From Sulfurimonas autotrophica DSM 16294 (GTDB lineage: Bacteria > Campylobacterota > Campylobacteria > Campylobacterales > Sulfurimonadaceae), in contig NC_014506.1 in assembly GCF_000147355.1 (NCBI RefSeq), positions 744,001 to 808,000 of the forward strand: a DNA stretch of 64,000 nt. Reading direction: 5' to 3'. A program made the translations under genes and the position numbers. A model generated the notes under the pieces. The model made no database searches. It had not been told where the DNA came from and was given only the letters and a program-made list of their open reading frames with translations. Of this stretch, positions 56,721 through 64,000 are shown piece by piece. The number at the start of each line of letters is the position of its first letter. The first letter of the stretch is position 1.

Positions 56721-57458
56721 ATAGGCTTTTTCGATAGCCTCTATACATGCATTACGGACGTTGCCTTGTTCTAGTGCAGCGTAACCGGCTGCAGTTGTCC
56801 CACCGGGACTCATTACACCATCTTTAAGCAGAGCAGGATGTATGTCTTGTATTAGTGTTCCAAAACCGTCAAATAGACCTCTCATAATCGCCATAGCATC
56901 ATCTCGTTTGAGTCCTTGTTTTACCGCACCGTCGGTTAAAGATTCTGCAATAAGGGCAAGATAAGCAGGACCGCTTCCTGCGAGTGCTGTTGCAATATCT
57001 ATCTCTTTCTCACTGCCAAGCCATCTTGTTGTACCGATAGAAGAAAAAAGTGTTTGGGATTCTTCTTTATAAGCGGTATCACCTGTTAAAGTTGTCATAG
57101 ATTTACCGACGCTTGCTGCAAGATTTGGCATAGCTCTTACAACAGCGGATGTATTAAAATTATTTTTTAATTTTTCTATGCTTGTTCCGGCTAAAACCGA
57201 ATAAAGTATTTCTGCTTTTCCTTGAAGTTTTGCCGATACTTCTTCCACATTTGCCGGCTTGACACAGAGCATAACCGTCTTTTGTTCAATGTTGTAATTA
57301 TCAAGAAGAGATTTTTCTACATGTAAACCAAGTTTTTGTTCAAATGCATCCAATTTTTTACTATCTCTTCCAACAACTTCTATTTTATAGTTCTCTTTTA
57401 AACCCTCGGCAATACTGAGTGCCATATTGCCATTTCCGATAAATGTTATAGTTTTCAT
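56700..57458 (-). CDS. proC: Pyrroline-5-carboxylate reductase
   Basis: 252 residues from ATG 57458 (AGGA 6 bases upstream), beginning KTITFIGNGNMALSIAEGL. The frame is open further upstream but would run antisense through proA. Rossmann domain, then the signature VMSPGGTTAAGYAALEQG. Last step of proline synthesis. Divergent from proA, the preceding step, across 55 bases. Confidence 0.95.
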   Translation of the reverse strand: MKTITFIGNGNMALSIAEGLKENYKIEVVGRDSKKLDAFEQKLGLHVEKSLLDNYNIEQKTVMLCVKPANVEEVSAKLQGKAEILYSVLAGTSIEKLKNNFNTSAVVRAMPNLAASVGKSMTTLTGDTAYKEESQTLFSSIGTTRWLGSEKEIDIATALAGSGPAYLALIAESLTDGAVKQGLKRDDAMAIMRGLFDGFGTLIQDIHPALLKDGVMSPGGTTAAGYAALEQGNVRNACIEAIEKAYKKAVEL

Positions 57459-57513
57459 AAAAGTCCTAAATGTTTTATGGTAGTATAGCATTATTAGAAT
57501 TAAGACAAAAAAA

Positions 57514-58758
57514 ATGGGTAGAGATATGGAACAATTTTTAAAAGAAGCAAAATCTGCGAGCAGAGTTTTAAATACTTTAAGCGGCAGTGATAAAAACAAA
57601 ATTTTAAGAGAGATGGCAAATGCTTTACGTGCCAATACTATGGATTTGATGGAAGCCAATGCTATAGATATGCTTGAAGGTGAAAAAAACAGACTCTCTT
57701 CGGCTTTAATGGACAGGCTCTTTTTGGATGAAGAAAGGGTGGAATCTATGGCAAAAGCTGTGGAAGAAATAGCCGCGCTCAAAGAACCGGTCGGACGCGT
57801 ACTTGACGGCTGGGTTACTGAAGATGGACTGAAAATAGAAAAAGTGAGTATTCCTATCGGTGTTATCGGCATTATTTATGAATCTCGTCCAAATGTTACA
57901 AGTGATACGGCAGCACTTTGTTTTAAAAGCTCAAATGTTTGTGTACTTAAAGGCGGAAAAGAAGCCCAACGTTCAAACAAAGCAATAGCAAAAGTTTTAA
58001 AAGCAGTCTTGGAAAATCACGATTTGCCGACCTCGCTTATATCTTTGATTCCTGACAGTTCACGCGAAGGTGTTGCAAAGCTTATTAAAATGGATAAATA
58101 TGTAGATTTGATTATCCCTCGAGGCGGTGCAGGGCTTATTAAGTATGTCAGTGAAAATGCAACGGTAAGTGTCGTAAAACATGACAAAGGACAATGCCAT
58201 ACATATATTGATAAAGATGCTGATATTGACAATGCCATAAAAATTGCAATTAACGCAAAAGTACAAAGACCTGGTGTTTGTAATTCAATGGAGACGCTGC
58301 TTGTAGACAAAGCCATTGCCAAAGAGACACTTCCACTTTTAAAAGAGGCTTTTGATGCAGCGCATACGGATTTAAAAGGATGCAGTGCGACTCAGGAAAT
58401 CATTAATGTTGCAAGTGCTAGTGATATAGACTATGACACTGAATATTTGGCAAATATTTTAAACATTAAAGTTGTCGAGGGCGTTAACGGAGCGATAGAA
58501 CATATTGTACGTTTTGGCTCAGGACACTCAGAGGCTATCATTACCCAAAATATTACAACGGCAGAAGAATTTTTAAATAACATTGACGCCGCAGCTGTAT
58601 ATGTTAATGCTTCTACACGTTTTACAGACGGCGGAGCCTTTGGATTTGGTGCAGAAGTGGGGATAAGTACCAATAAACTTCACGCCAGGGGACCTATGGG
58701 CATAGAAGGACTGACTACATATAAGTACAAAGTTTACGGAAACGGGCAGATAAGATAA
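57514..58758 (+). CDS. proA: Glutamate-5-semialdehyde (gamma-glutamyl phosphate) reductase
   Basis: 414 residues of the ALDH superfamily: VSIPIGVIGIIYESRPNVT, catalytic Cys in QRPGVCNSMETLLV, and FGAEVGISTNKLHARGPMG near the end. Reduces glutamyl-5-phosphate made by ProB. The start at 57514 or 57526 cannot be decided; neither has a clear ribosome-binding site. Overlaps the Crp/Fnr gene by one base (TAATG). Confidence 0.94.
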   Translation: MGRDMEQFLKEAKSASRVLNTLSGSDKNKILREMANALRANTMDLMEANAIDMLEGEKNRLSSALMDRLFLDEERVESMAKAVEEIAALKEPVGRVLDGWVTEDGLKIEKVSIPIGVIGIIYESRPNVTSDTAALCFKSSNVCVLKGGKEAQRSNKAIAKVLKAVLENHDLPTSLISLIPDSSREGVAKLIKMDKYVDLIIPRGGAGLIKYVSENATVSVVKHDKGQCHTYIDKDADIDNAIKIAINAKVQRPGVCNSMETLLVDKAIAKETLPLLKEAFDAAHTDLKGCSATQEIINVASASDIDYDTEYLANILNIKVVEGVNGAIEHIVRFGSGHSEAIITQNITTAEEFLNNIDAAAVYVNASTRFTDGGAFGFGAEVGISTNKLHARGPMGIEGLTTYKYKVYGNGQIR

Positions 58759-59402
58759 TGTTGAGTATAGATGAATTAAAAAGCATAAACTTTTTTGAAA
58801 ATTTAGATGAAAAAGAGTTGAAATTATTACTTTCAATTTCAAGAAAAAGAACTTTTTCCCAAGGGGAGATTCTTTTTTATGAAAAAGACAAAGCCCAGCA
58901 CTTGACAATGGTGCTTGAGGGTGTTGTTAAAATTTACAAAATTGACCCGAAAAACAATGAAATTGTACTGCATAGATTCAGACCTAAAAATCTGGTTGCA
59001 GAGATGGCGGTATTTGAGGGAATTCCTTATCCCGCTTCTGCTGCATTTGAGAGTGACGGAAGTGTTTTAGAAATAGATTTTGATAAATTCAGGGAATACT
59101 TTTTTGCAAATGAAGATGTCGCCTGTGCTCTTTTTAAATCTCTGACACAAAAGATTAAATATCTTGATAACGTGATAGCATTGAATGTTGTTTTGGACTC
59201 TACGGCAAGAGTCGCAAAATATATATGTGAAAATGATGATGCACTCAAGATGAAAAACAATCAACTTGCACAGTATTTGCATATGACACCGGAGACACTT
59301 TCTCGTATACTTAAAAAATTTACAAAATTAGGTTTTGTAGAAAAAGAAGACAGTTCTTATAAAATTGTCAATAAAGAGGCACTTACGATACTTTTTGAAT
59401 GA
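58758..59402 (+). CDS. Crp/Fnr-family transcription regulator
   Basis: 214 residues: a cyclic-nucleotide-binding-type beta barrel (about 15-120), dimer helix, and a C-terminal winged HTH with NQLAQYLHMTPETLSRILKKF, whose recognition helix (E-S-R pattern) fits TTGAT half-sites. No N-terminal Cys cluster for Fe-S is present, so it resembles the Dnr/NssR class rather than true FNR. The genes downstream and two TTGATNNNNATCAA-like boxes suggest it controls a nitrogen-oxide response; that is inference. Confidence 0.88.
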   Translation: MLSIDELKSINFFENLDEKELKLLLSISRKRTFSQGEILFYEKDKAQHLTMVLEGVVKIYKIDPKNNEIVLHRFRPKNLVAEMAVFEGIPYPASAAFESDGSVLEIDFDKFREYFFANEDVACALFKSLTQKIKYLDNVIALNVVLDSTARVAKYICENDDALKMKNNQLAQYLHMTPETLSRILKKFTKLGFVEKEDSSYKIVNKEALTILFE

Positions 59403-59417
59403 TATTTGTTATCTTTA

Positions 59418-59462
59418 TTGATATAAATCAATTCCTGTGTTATCTTTCTTGATTACAATCAC
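59418..59462 (+). promoter_or_regulatory. Two FNR/DNR-type boxes upstream of the DUF2249-NnrS-DUF59 genes
   Basis: TTGATATAAATCAA (59418-59431) is a perfect TTGAT-N4-ATCAA palindrome; TTGATTACAATCAC (59449-59462) matches 9 of 10 fixed positions. Centres are 31 bases apart (three helical turns), between the regulator gene and the next ATG at 59489. Confidence 0.75.
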
Positions 59463-59488
59463 AAAATATTATTGTAAAAGGATTGATA

Positions 59489-59836
59489 ATGTTACATATT
59501 CCGAGTGAAGCAGAAAAAATAGTTGTTGACGGTGCTACTGTTGATTTTTACAAACTAGAAAAAGACGGACAGAGTACATATTACTTTGATACATCAAAAG
59601 AGGGTCCACCACATCCAATGGTTAACGCAATGGCCGGTTTGGGATTGATTAAAGGAACAAATGACACGCTGGTTATGATAAACCACAAGGCACCGGGAGG
59701 ATTGTTTGCAAAGCTTGAAGATGATGTAAAGTATGTAATTGAAGATTTAGATGACGGTTTGGTTAAAGTTGTTTTTTCTTATAATGATGATGCCGCTGCA
59801 AAATCTGATTTAACACAAACTTCTTGTGCAGGATAG
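59489..59836 (+). CDS. DUF2249-like small protein
   Basis: 115 residues from ATG 59489 (AGGA upstream; the TTG at 59483 is less likely). The segment YFDTSKEGPPHPMVNAMAGLG, MINHKAPGGLFAKLEDD follows the DUF2249 pattern (D, PxP, then P..L). Small proteins of this type occur with denitrification and NO-response genes. Ends in SCAG. It lies just after two FNR/DNR boxes and leads the NnrS-like gene. Confidence 0.7.
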   Translation: MLHIPSEAEKIVVDGATVDFYKLEKDGQSTYYFDTSKEGPPHPMVNAMAGLGLIKGTNDTLVMINHKAPGGLFAKLEDDVKYVIEDLDDGLVKVVFSYNDDAAAKSDLTQTSCAG

Positions 59837-59845
59837 TCAAATAAA

Positions 59846-61081
59846 ATGAATAGCATTTCGCAAGATTTTGCACCCCCGTTTAAACTTATAGCTCCTTTCT
59901 TTATGATTGGGGGCTTCTTTTATGTTTTAGCAACATTAGCCGTTTTTTTATTTCATGCACAAGACTTAGTTTATACATCGCCTGCTGTTATCAGTTTTAC
60001 ACACCTGTTTTTATTGGGATTTGTAATGATGACTATTTTTGGGGCTATGGCTCAGCTTGTACCTGTTGTGCTTGAAGTAGGGCATTTTGGTGTAGAACTT
60101 TTTTATGCTATTTGGCCGCTTCTTCTTATTGGTACACTGTTGATGGTAGTTGGATTTTTATATTCACCTGCTTTACTGCCTTATGGTGGGACAGTTGTGC
60201 TTATAAGTATGATGATTTTTGTCGGTGAAATATTTTTAACAATTAAAAAAGTAAAAAAACTTAATTTGGTTATGAGTAGTGTTTTGATCTCAAATACATT
60301 TTTATTTTTTGGAATTATTTTTGGTTTACTAATGGCACTTTCGTATGCTGGAACAATTTCTTTGGATATTTCACAAATGCTTCGTGCTCATGTTTACTCA
60401 GTTATTGGTGGCTATATTGGTATTACTATTATGGGGCTTTCTATCGTTTTAGTGCCAATGTTTACACTTTCTCATAGTTTTTCATTAACGCCCCTTAGAA
60501 TATCAATAACCTTGATGAGCTTAGGCGTCGCAAGTGTTATATTTTCTGCACTTTTAAATATAAAGGTTTTGGAATATATAGGCTACTTTTTATCATTTCT
60601 TGCATTGCCTTTTTATTTTTATATTATTTATATCATCTATAAAACGCGACCAAGAAAAGAGAATGATATTTATGCCATATCCATGATGTTCGCATATTCT
60701 GCAATGTTGGTAGCATTACTTTTGGCTATAGTGTATTTTTTACTGCATAAAGAGGTGTTTTTATTAGCATCTGCATGGGTATTGTTTTTTGGATTTTTCG
60801 GATTTATGATTACTGGGCATATTTATAAAATTATTCCATTTTTGGTTTGGTTTGAAAGGTTTTCTCCACTCGTTGGAAAACAAAAAATTCCGATGCTTGC
60901 AGATATGGTGCCATACAAAAGTTCTCAGGCACAGTTTGTATTTTCAAGTATAGGTGTAGTTTTGGTAACATTTGCTATTTTAACAAAGAGCGAGACTTTA
61001 TTACACGGAGGTGCATCATTCTTATTTTTTGGTGGACTTGCTTTTGTAAGAAGTATGCTCTATATGATAAATTTTAAATAA
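59846..61081 (+). CDS. NnrS/haem-copper-oxidase-subunit-I-like membrane protein
   Basis: 411 residues with about twelve membrane helices. Conserved His residues appear in FTHLFLLGFVMMTIFGAMAQ, MLRAHVYSVIGGYIG and ITGHIYKIIPFLVWFERFSP, a pattern seen in NnrS-like and COX1-like proteins of denitrifiers. There is no sign of a CuB site. Probably a haem membrane protein in nitric-oxide defence or respiration. It lies between DUF2249-like and DUF59 genes under the FNR-type boxes. Confidence 0.75.
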   Translation: MNSISQDFAPPFKLIAPFFMIGGFFYVLATLAVFLFHAQDLVYTSPAVISFTHLFLLGFVMMTIFGAMAQLVPVVLEVGHFGVELFYAIWPLLLIGTLLMVVGFLYSPALLPYGGTVVLISMMIFVGEIFLTIKKVKKLNLVMSSVLISNTFLFFGIIFGLLMALSYAGTISLDISQMLRAHVYSVIGGYIGITIMGLSIVLVPMFTLSHSFSLTPLRISITLMSLGVASVIFSALLNIKVLEYIGYFLSFLALPFYFYIIYIIYKTRPRKENDIYAISMMFAYSAMLVALLLAIVYFLLHKEVFLLASAWVLFFGFFGFMITGHIYKIIPFLVWFERFSPLVGKQKIPMLADMVPYKSSQAQFVFSSIGVVLVTFAILTKSETLLHGGASFLFFGGLAFVRSMLYMINFK

Positions 61082-61091
61082 AGGATAAAAA

Positions 61092-61397
61092 ATGAGTATG
61101 TATACAAAAGATGAATTATTTCAAGCAATTTCAACAGTAATAGATCCGGAAGTCGGCTTTAATTTGGTGGAGATGGGGCTTATATATGATGCAAGCAGTG
61201 ATGATGAAGGAAATGTAAAAGTTACTATGACACTTTCCACAAAAGCATGTCCTCTGCATCAAATGATTTTACAATGGGTAAAAGAAGCAGTAGAAAAACT
61301 GCCAAATGTTAAAAGTGTTGATGTAGAAGTTGTCTGGGAGCCGGAGTGGAATATTACAATGGCTGATGATAATGTTAAAAAGGCATTAGGCGCTTAA
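61092..61397 (+). CDS. DUF59/MIP18-family Fe-S assembly protein
   Basis: 101 residues: IDPEVGFNLVEMGLIYDAS (the DPE signature), TMTLSTKACPLHQMI with the conserved Cys, and VEVVWEPEWNITMAD near the end. Similar to SufT/PaaD-like Fe-S maturation factors. In this operon it may help mature a metal centre of a nitrogen-oxide enzyme. AAAGGA precedes the ATG; followed by a terminator. Confidence 0.9.
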   Translation: MSMYTKDELFQAISTVIDPEVGFNLVEMGLIYDASSDDEGNVKVTMTLSTKACPLHQMILQWVKEAVEKLPNVKSVDVEVVWEPEWNITMADDNVKKALGA

Positions 61398-61403
61398 TAC
61401 TCT

Positions 61404-61430
61404 ATGAGCCTACTCTTTAGGCTCATGTTT
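61404..61430. terminator. Terminator between DUF59 gene and converging membrane-protein genes
   Basis: ATGAGCCTA (61404-61412) and TAGGCTCAT (61418-61426) form a perfect 9-bp stem with loop CTCTT, then GTTTT. The arm overlaps the last codons of the minus-strand gene. Confidence 0.8.
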
Positions 61431-61703
61431 TAAAAAACTGTTTTTTATCACTATCATCTCATATACTGATACATTAGGTATAGCCTCTTTGATAAGTTTA
61501 TCAGTGTCAGAATATTTTCCTTGCATCTGTTTTATCTCATCATATGCTTTTGGTTTTACTTCACTTGTCGCAACAGAAATTACAGCCGCCCATATAAGAA
61601 CAATAGCAATCCAGACTATTTTTTTAGCCCCCGCATAAACACCTATAAAGTGAAATATAATTGTAATAACTATACCTATAGCCAGTAAAAGTGTTAAACT
61701 CAT
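61410..61703 (-). CDS. Small membrane protein, 97 residues
   Basis: Not recognised. Two hydrophobic segments (about 1-22 and 28-46) then a charged C-terminal domain (about 50-97). The ATG overlaps the stop of the preceding gene (ATGA). It is the last of three small membrane genes downstream of the siroheme decarboxylase, in one likely transcript. Confidence 0.75.
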   Translation of the reverse strand: MSLTLLLAIGIVITIIFHFIGVYAGAKKIVWIAIVLIWAAVISVATSEVKPKAYDEIKQMQGKYSDTDKLIKEAIPNVSVYEMIVIKNSFLKHEPKE

Positions 61704-61861
61704 AACTTTATCCTTTCTCCTTCAGGTGTGATACTTATATTTGCATCTTTAAACATTTGATCTCCAAAATCTTTAACGCCTAAAGTTCCTAATAGCATCA
61801 AGGCTATTACTAGAAGCAAAAAGACAATAGCCATACCGTATCTTTTAAATCTATTTATCAT
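61700..61861 (-). CDS. Small membrane protein, 53 residues
   Basis: Not recognised. From ATG 61861 (overlapping the upstream stop) it begins MINRFKRYGMAIVFLLLVI and has one membrane helix, then VKDFGDQMFKDANISITPEG. A TTG at 61885 would add eight residues but is less likely. Coupled to both neighbours by overlaps. Confidence 0.65.
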   Translation of the reverse strand: MINRFKRYGMAIVFLLLVIALMLLGTLGVKDFGDQMFKDANISITPEGERIKL

Positions 61862-62255
61862 TTTGTTTTTGATCTTTTGGTGCAATAGGCGAATAGTCTA
61901 CACATCTTGCCGTATGAAAATCTCTTATAAAGTCTGGATTTTTAAAGTAATCACCATCAAGTTTCCAGCCGAGTTCTTTAGAAATTAAAACAGATTGTGA
62001 GATTGTTCTTCTCATTTTATTTTCACATATGATAGTTTTGCCTTCATTGAAAATTTCTTTGACACCATTCATTCTTTTTGTTGTCACAAAGTAATGAATG
62101 CCTATCATAATTGCAAATATGGCAAATATACCAGTCATACCTTTTTTGAAGGCACCTTTGGGCATAAAGTCTCTTGTGGTTACAAAAGCTGTAATAACGA
62201 GAAAAAATATGCCTATTACAATATATGCTATTTCTAATTCAAAAAATCTTTCCAT
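61851..62255 (-). CDS. Two-helix membrane protein, 135 residues
   Basis: From ATG 62255, preceded by AAGGAG 8 bases upstream; a further upstream in-frame ATG overlaps the preceding gene and lacks such a site. Two hydrophobic segments (about 8-27 and 38-58), then a soluble part with two Cys (TIICENKMRR, FHTARCVDYS). Not recognised. Its position after the siroheme decarboxylase suggests a role with haem d1 or a respiratory complex, by context only. Confidence 0.75.
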   Translation of the reverse strand: MERFFELEIAYIVIGIFFLVITAFVTTRDFMPKGAFKKGMTGIFAIFAIMIGIHYFVTTKRMNGVKEIFNEGKTIICENKMRRTISQSVLISKELGWKLDGDYFKNPDFIRDFHTARCVDYSPIAPKDQKQNDK

Positions 62256-62268
62256 AATATATGCTCCT

Positions 62269-63288
62269 TTAAGCGACTGTTGTGTGTTTTTCTTCCCACT
62301 CGGCAAAAGCTGGTGTGAAGTATTCTATACGTACTTTTTTAAACTCTTTTGATGAATACAGTGGCATGTGTGATTTTGACTGGATCTCTTGTGCCATCTC
62401 TTCAATCATCGCATTTGTTTCCTCTGTTGTTTTTCCATGAACCATTGTAAAAAGATTATATGGCCAATTTTCATATTTTGGACGCAGGTAGCAGTGGCTT
62501 ACAGCAGAAAAAGCCGCTGCTTTTGCTCCTATCTCTTCACCTATTTCTTCATCTACATCCCAAACAACCATGGCATTTGCATTAAAACCGGCTTTTCTGT
62601 GATTTAAAATTGAGGCAAAACGTCTCATGACGCCAGCTTCTTGCAGTTCTTGTAGAATATTAAAGAATGTTTCATAATCTATATCAAGTTCATTGACAAT
62701 GTTTGCAAATGGCTCACTGACAAAATCAATATCATACTGTGCTCTTTGAATGATTTCATGATGTAAAGGCGTGAGTTCTATATCGGTATGAACAACTTTT
62801 TTTACCTCTTCTTTTTTCTCATCTTTTCCGGTTGTATTGAGTTTTACGTTGATTTTAAAGAGTTTCAATGTCGGAAGCACAATATAATCATCCGCATCCG
62901 TAAGCTCTGCAAGTACTTCTATAGTCTTTTCCAGACCCAATGAAGAATCAGGGGCAACTGCCATAGTGAACCAGATGTTAAAATCATGATTTCTTTCATA
63001 GTTGTGAGAAACACCGGGATGTGAATTAATAATTTTTACGGCTGCGCTGATATTTTCCTCAGGAATTTTAAAAGCAACCAAAGAAGACTTATATCCCAAT
63101 CGTTTTGTGTCAAATATGGCAGAAGTCTGTCGTATAATATTTGCTTTTTTTTCTGCTTGAAGTATCTCTAACACTTCACCTTCACTCATGCCAAGTTCAT
63201 TTGCAATGACCTCAAAAGGCTTTTGCACCAATGGAAATTTCTTTTGTATTCTTGAGAGTATTTCTTGTTTCATCTTTGTAACTTTCAT
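62269..63288 (-). CDS. Fused siroheme decarboxylase (AhbA/AhbB or NirDL-type)
   Basis: 339 residues made of two similar Lrp/AsnC-type halves. The first (about 1-155) has an HTH-like start and VSHNYERNHDFNIWFTM; the second (about 165-339) has MRRFASILNHRKAGFNANAM and SHCYLRPKYENWPYNLFTMVHGK. Such proteins decarboxylate siroheme to 12,18-didecarboxysiroheme for haem d1 (in cd1 nitrite reductase) or alternative haem synthesis. Haem d1 is likelier next to denitrification-type regulation. Start 63288 or 63273 is unresolved. Divergent from the precorrin-2 dehydrogenase, with a DNR box between. Confidence 0.85.
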   Translation of the reverse strand: MKVTKMKQEILSRIQKKFPLVQKPFEVIANELGMSEGEVLEILQAEKKANIIRQTSAIFDTKRLGYKSSLVAFKIPEENISAAVKIINSHPGVSHNYERNHDFNIWFTMAVAPDSSLGLEKTIEVLAELTDADDYIVLPTLKLFKINVKLNTTGKDEKKEEVKKVVHTDIELTPLHHEIIQRAQYDIDFVSEPFANIVNELDIDYETFFNILQELQEAGVMRRFASILNHRKAGFNANAMVVWDVDEEIGEEIGAKAAAFSAVSHCYLRPKYENWPYNLFTMVHGKTTEETNAMIEEMAQEIQSKSHMPLYSSKEFKKVRIEYFTPAFAEWEEKHTTVA

Positions 63289-63335
63289 TTAATTTTTTAG
63301 CATAATGATTGTATCTATCTTTATCTGAATTTAAA

Positions 63336-63349
63336 TTGATATTTGTCAA
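63336..63349. promoter_or_regulatory. DNR/NNR-type box between siroheme genes
   Basis: TTGATATTTGTCAA matches the TTGAT-N4-GTCAA form known for Dnr/NNR regulators. It lies between the divergent siroheme decarboxylase and precorrin-2 dehydrogenase genes and could serve both. Confidence 0.65.
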
Positions 63350-63410
63350 TAACTTTATGGTTCTATATGTTATGATTACATTACAAAAACTTAATTGAGG
63401 ATATTTGGAT

Positions 63411-63977
63411 ATGGCTTATTTCCCCGCATTTTTAAAACTTGACAATAAAAAAATTCTCATCGTAGGCGGAGGAAATATTGCATATGAAAAATTAGATCAT
63501 CTTTTAGACTTTACAAAAGATATACATGTAATAGCGCAGGAATATTCTGATGAAATGCTCCAACGCATAAAGAGTGAAAATCTTGAGTATGAAAAACGTG
63601 CATACAAAGAGGGTGATATAAAAGAATTTGCTGTTGTCATAGTAGCAGTAGACTCTATAGAACTCCAGGCAGAGATATTTCAAGAGTCAAAAAAATATAA
63701 CTGCTTGTGTAATGCTGTCGATTCGGTGGATTATTGTGATTTTATTTTTCCCTCATATATAAAAAAGGGTGACTTAACAATTGCAGTATCAACTTCAGGA
63801 GCATCTCCCGCTATGGCAAAACATTTGAGAAGATATTTGCAAAATATGATTCCAAACACAATATCTGAGTTTTTAAAAGAGATGAAGGCATTACGTAAAA
63901 GTTTGCCTAAAGGCAAAGAGAGAATGAAAATGCTTGATGAAAAAGCAAAAAACTATATAGAAAATTGGAGTAAGTAA
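63411..63977 (+). CDS. Precorrin-2 dehydrogenase/sirohydrochlorin ferrochelatase (CysG N-domain or Met8 type)
   Basis: 188 residues from ATG 63411 (GAGG 10 bases upstream); TTG 63405 is an alternative. NAD-binding start KKILIVGGGNIAYEKLDHLL, then AVVIVAVDS, FIFPSYIKKGDLTIAVSTSGASPAMAK, the siroheme-synthase signature with the catalytic Asp region, and a basic helical tail. Makes siroheme from precorrin-2, the substrate of the neighbouring decarboxylase. Confidence 0.93.
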   Translation: MAYFPAFLKLDNKKILIVGGGNIAYEKLDHLLDFTKDIHVIAQEYSDEMLQRIKSENLEYEKRAYKEGDIKEFAVVIVAVDSIELQAEIFQESKKYNCLCNAVDSVDYCDFIFPSYIKKGDLTIAVSTSGASPAMAKHLRRYLQNMIPNTISEFLKEMKALRKSLPKGKERMKMLDEKAKNYIENWSK

Positions 63978-64000
63978 ATGAACGCTAAAAAAGGATTGTT
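63978..64000 (+). CDS. Start of a downstream gene, cut by window end
   Basis: ATG directly after the previous stop, with GGAG at 63967-63970 upstream (GGAGTAAGTAAATG). Only seven codons (MNAKKGL) are visible, so no family can be named. Probably in the same operon as the precorrin-2 dehydrogenase. Confidence 0.5.

Noticed and set aside
57459-57872. N-terminal extension of proC
   Set aside because: It runs antisense through proA. The ATG at 57458 with AGGA upstream and the Rossmann start KTITFIGNGNMA mark the real start.

Overview
The window is a compact, AT-rich bacterial chromosome segment. Gene families and neighbourhoods point to the Campylobacterota, most likely a Sulfurimonas-like sulfur-metabolising denitrifier. 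This is inference from gene content: a polysulfide/thiosulfate-reductase-type molybdoenzyme, an F1Fo ATP synthase with separate b and b' subunits linked to parAB, Tol-Pal genes directly downstream, a siroheme-decarboxylase and precorrin-2 dehydrogenase pair, and FNR/DNR-type boxes. No rRNA genes, insertion sequences or CRISPR arrays were seen, and no gap without a gene exceeds 300 bases.

Layout. 1-3625: end of an NrfD-type membrane subunit, then a Tat-exported molybdopterin catalytic subunit and its four-cluster ferredoxin subunit. 3631-9629: Mrp, a haem-less cytochrome-like periplasmic protein, then rplU, rpmA, obg, proB, fmt and birA. 9626-17086: parA, parB and the ATP synthase genes. 17094-21545: TolQ/R/A-like genes, tolB, pal and a CpoB-like protein. 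21616-25984: SlyD-like isomerase, degenerate sigma-54-activator-like protein, fabD, nitrilase, mtnN and a TtcA-like thiolase. 25968-36078 (minus): RDD protein, a REC-PAS-GGDEF-GGDEF-EAL protein, guaB, two small unknown genes, gatA, a monohaem cytochrome c, a 35-residue membrane ORF and ileS. 36192-37280: a CinA-like protein. 37355-38003: six tRNA genes. 38094-47274: an accessory type I restriction-modification island. 47318-58758: rodA, rluD, an Fn3 lipoprotein, trmB, ftsE, ftsX, an EnvC-like protein, thrC, proC and proA. 58758-64000: a Crp/Fnr regulator, a DUF2249-like/NnrS-like/DUF59 set, small membrane proteins, and siroheme/haem d1-type tetrapyrrole genes.

The accessory island is the most unusual part. 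hsdR, hsdM and hsdS are split by extra genes: an unrecognised soluble protein plus small multi-TM protein pair, a Fic protein with an N-terminal inhibitory motif and a C-terminal winged helix, an Abi_2-like HEPN protein overlapping hsdS, and a two-TM protein at the end. A decayed copy of the hsdM 5' end lies before the fic gene, and a 41-bp repeat with dyads (TTTACMCATAG-N8-CTATG) covers the probable hsdM promoter. Together these suggest a layered defence locus that has been rearranged.

Other signals to check are a structured rplU-rpmA intergenic RNA with two competing hairpins, one of which hides the rpmA Shine-Dalgarno; a tRNA-Glu with C33 instead of U33; a membrane-protein gene that appears to start at AUU overlapping the upstream stop; and several Fe-S family proteins (Mrp, TtcA-like, the ferredoxin subunit) that each lack one family-conserved cysteine.
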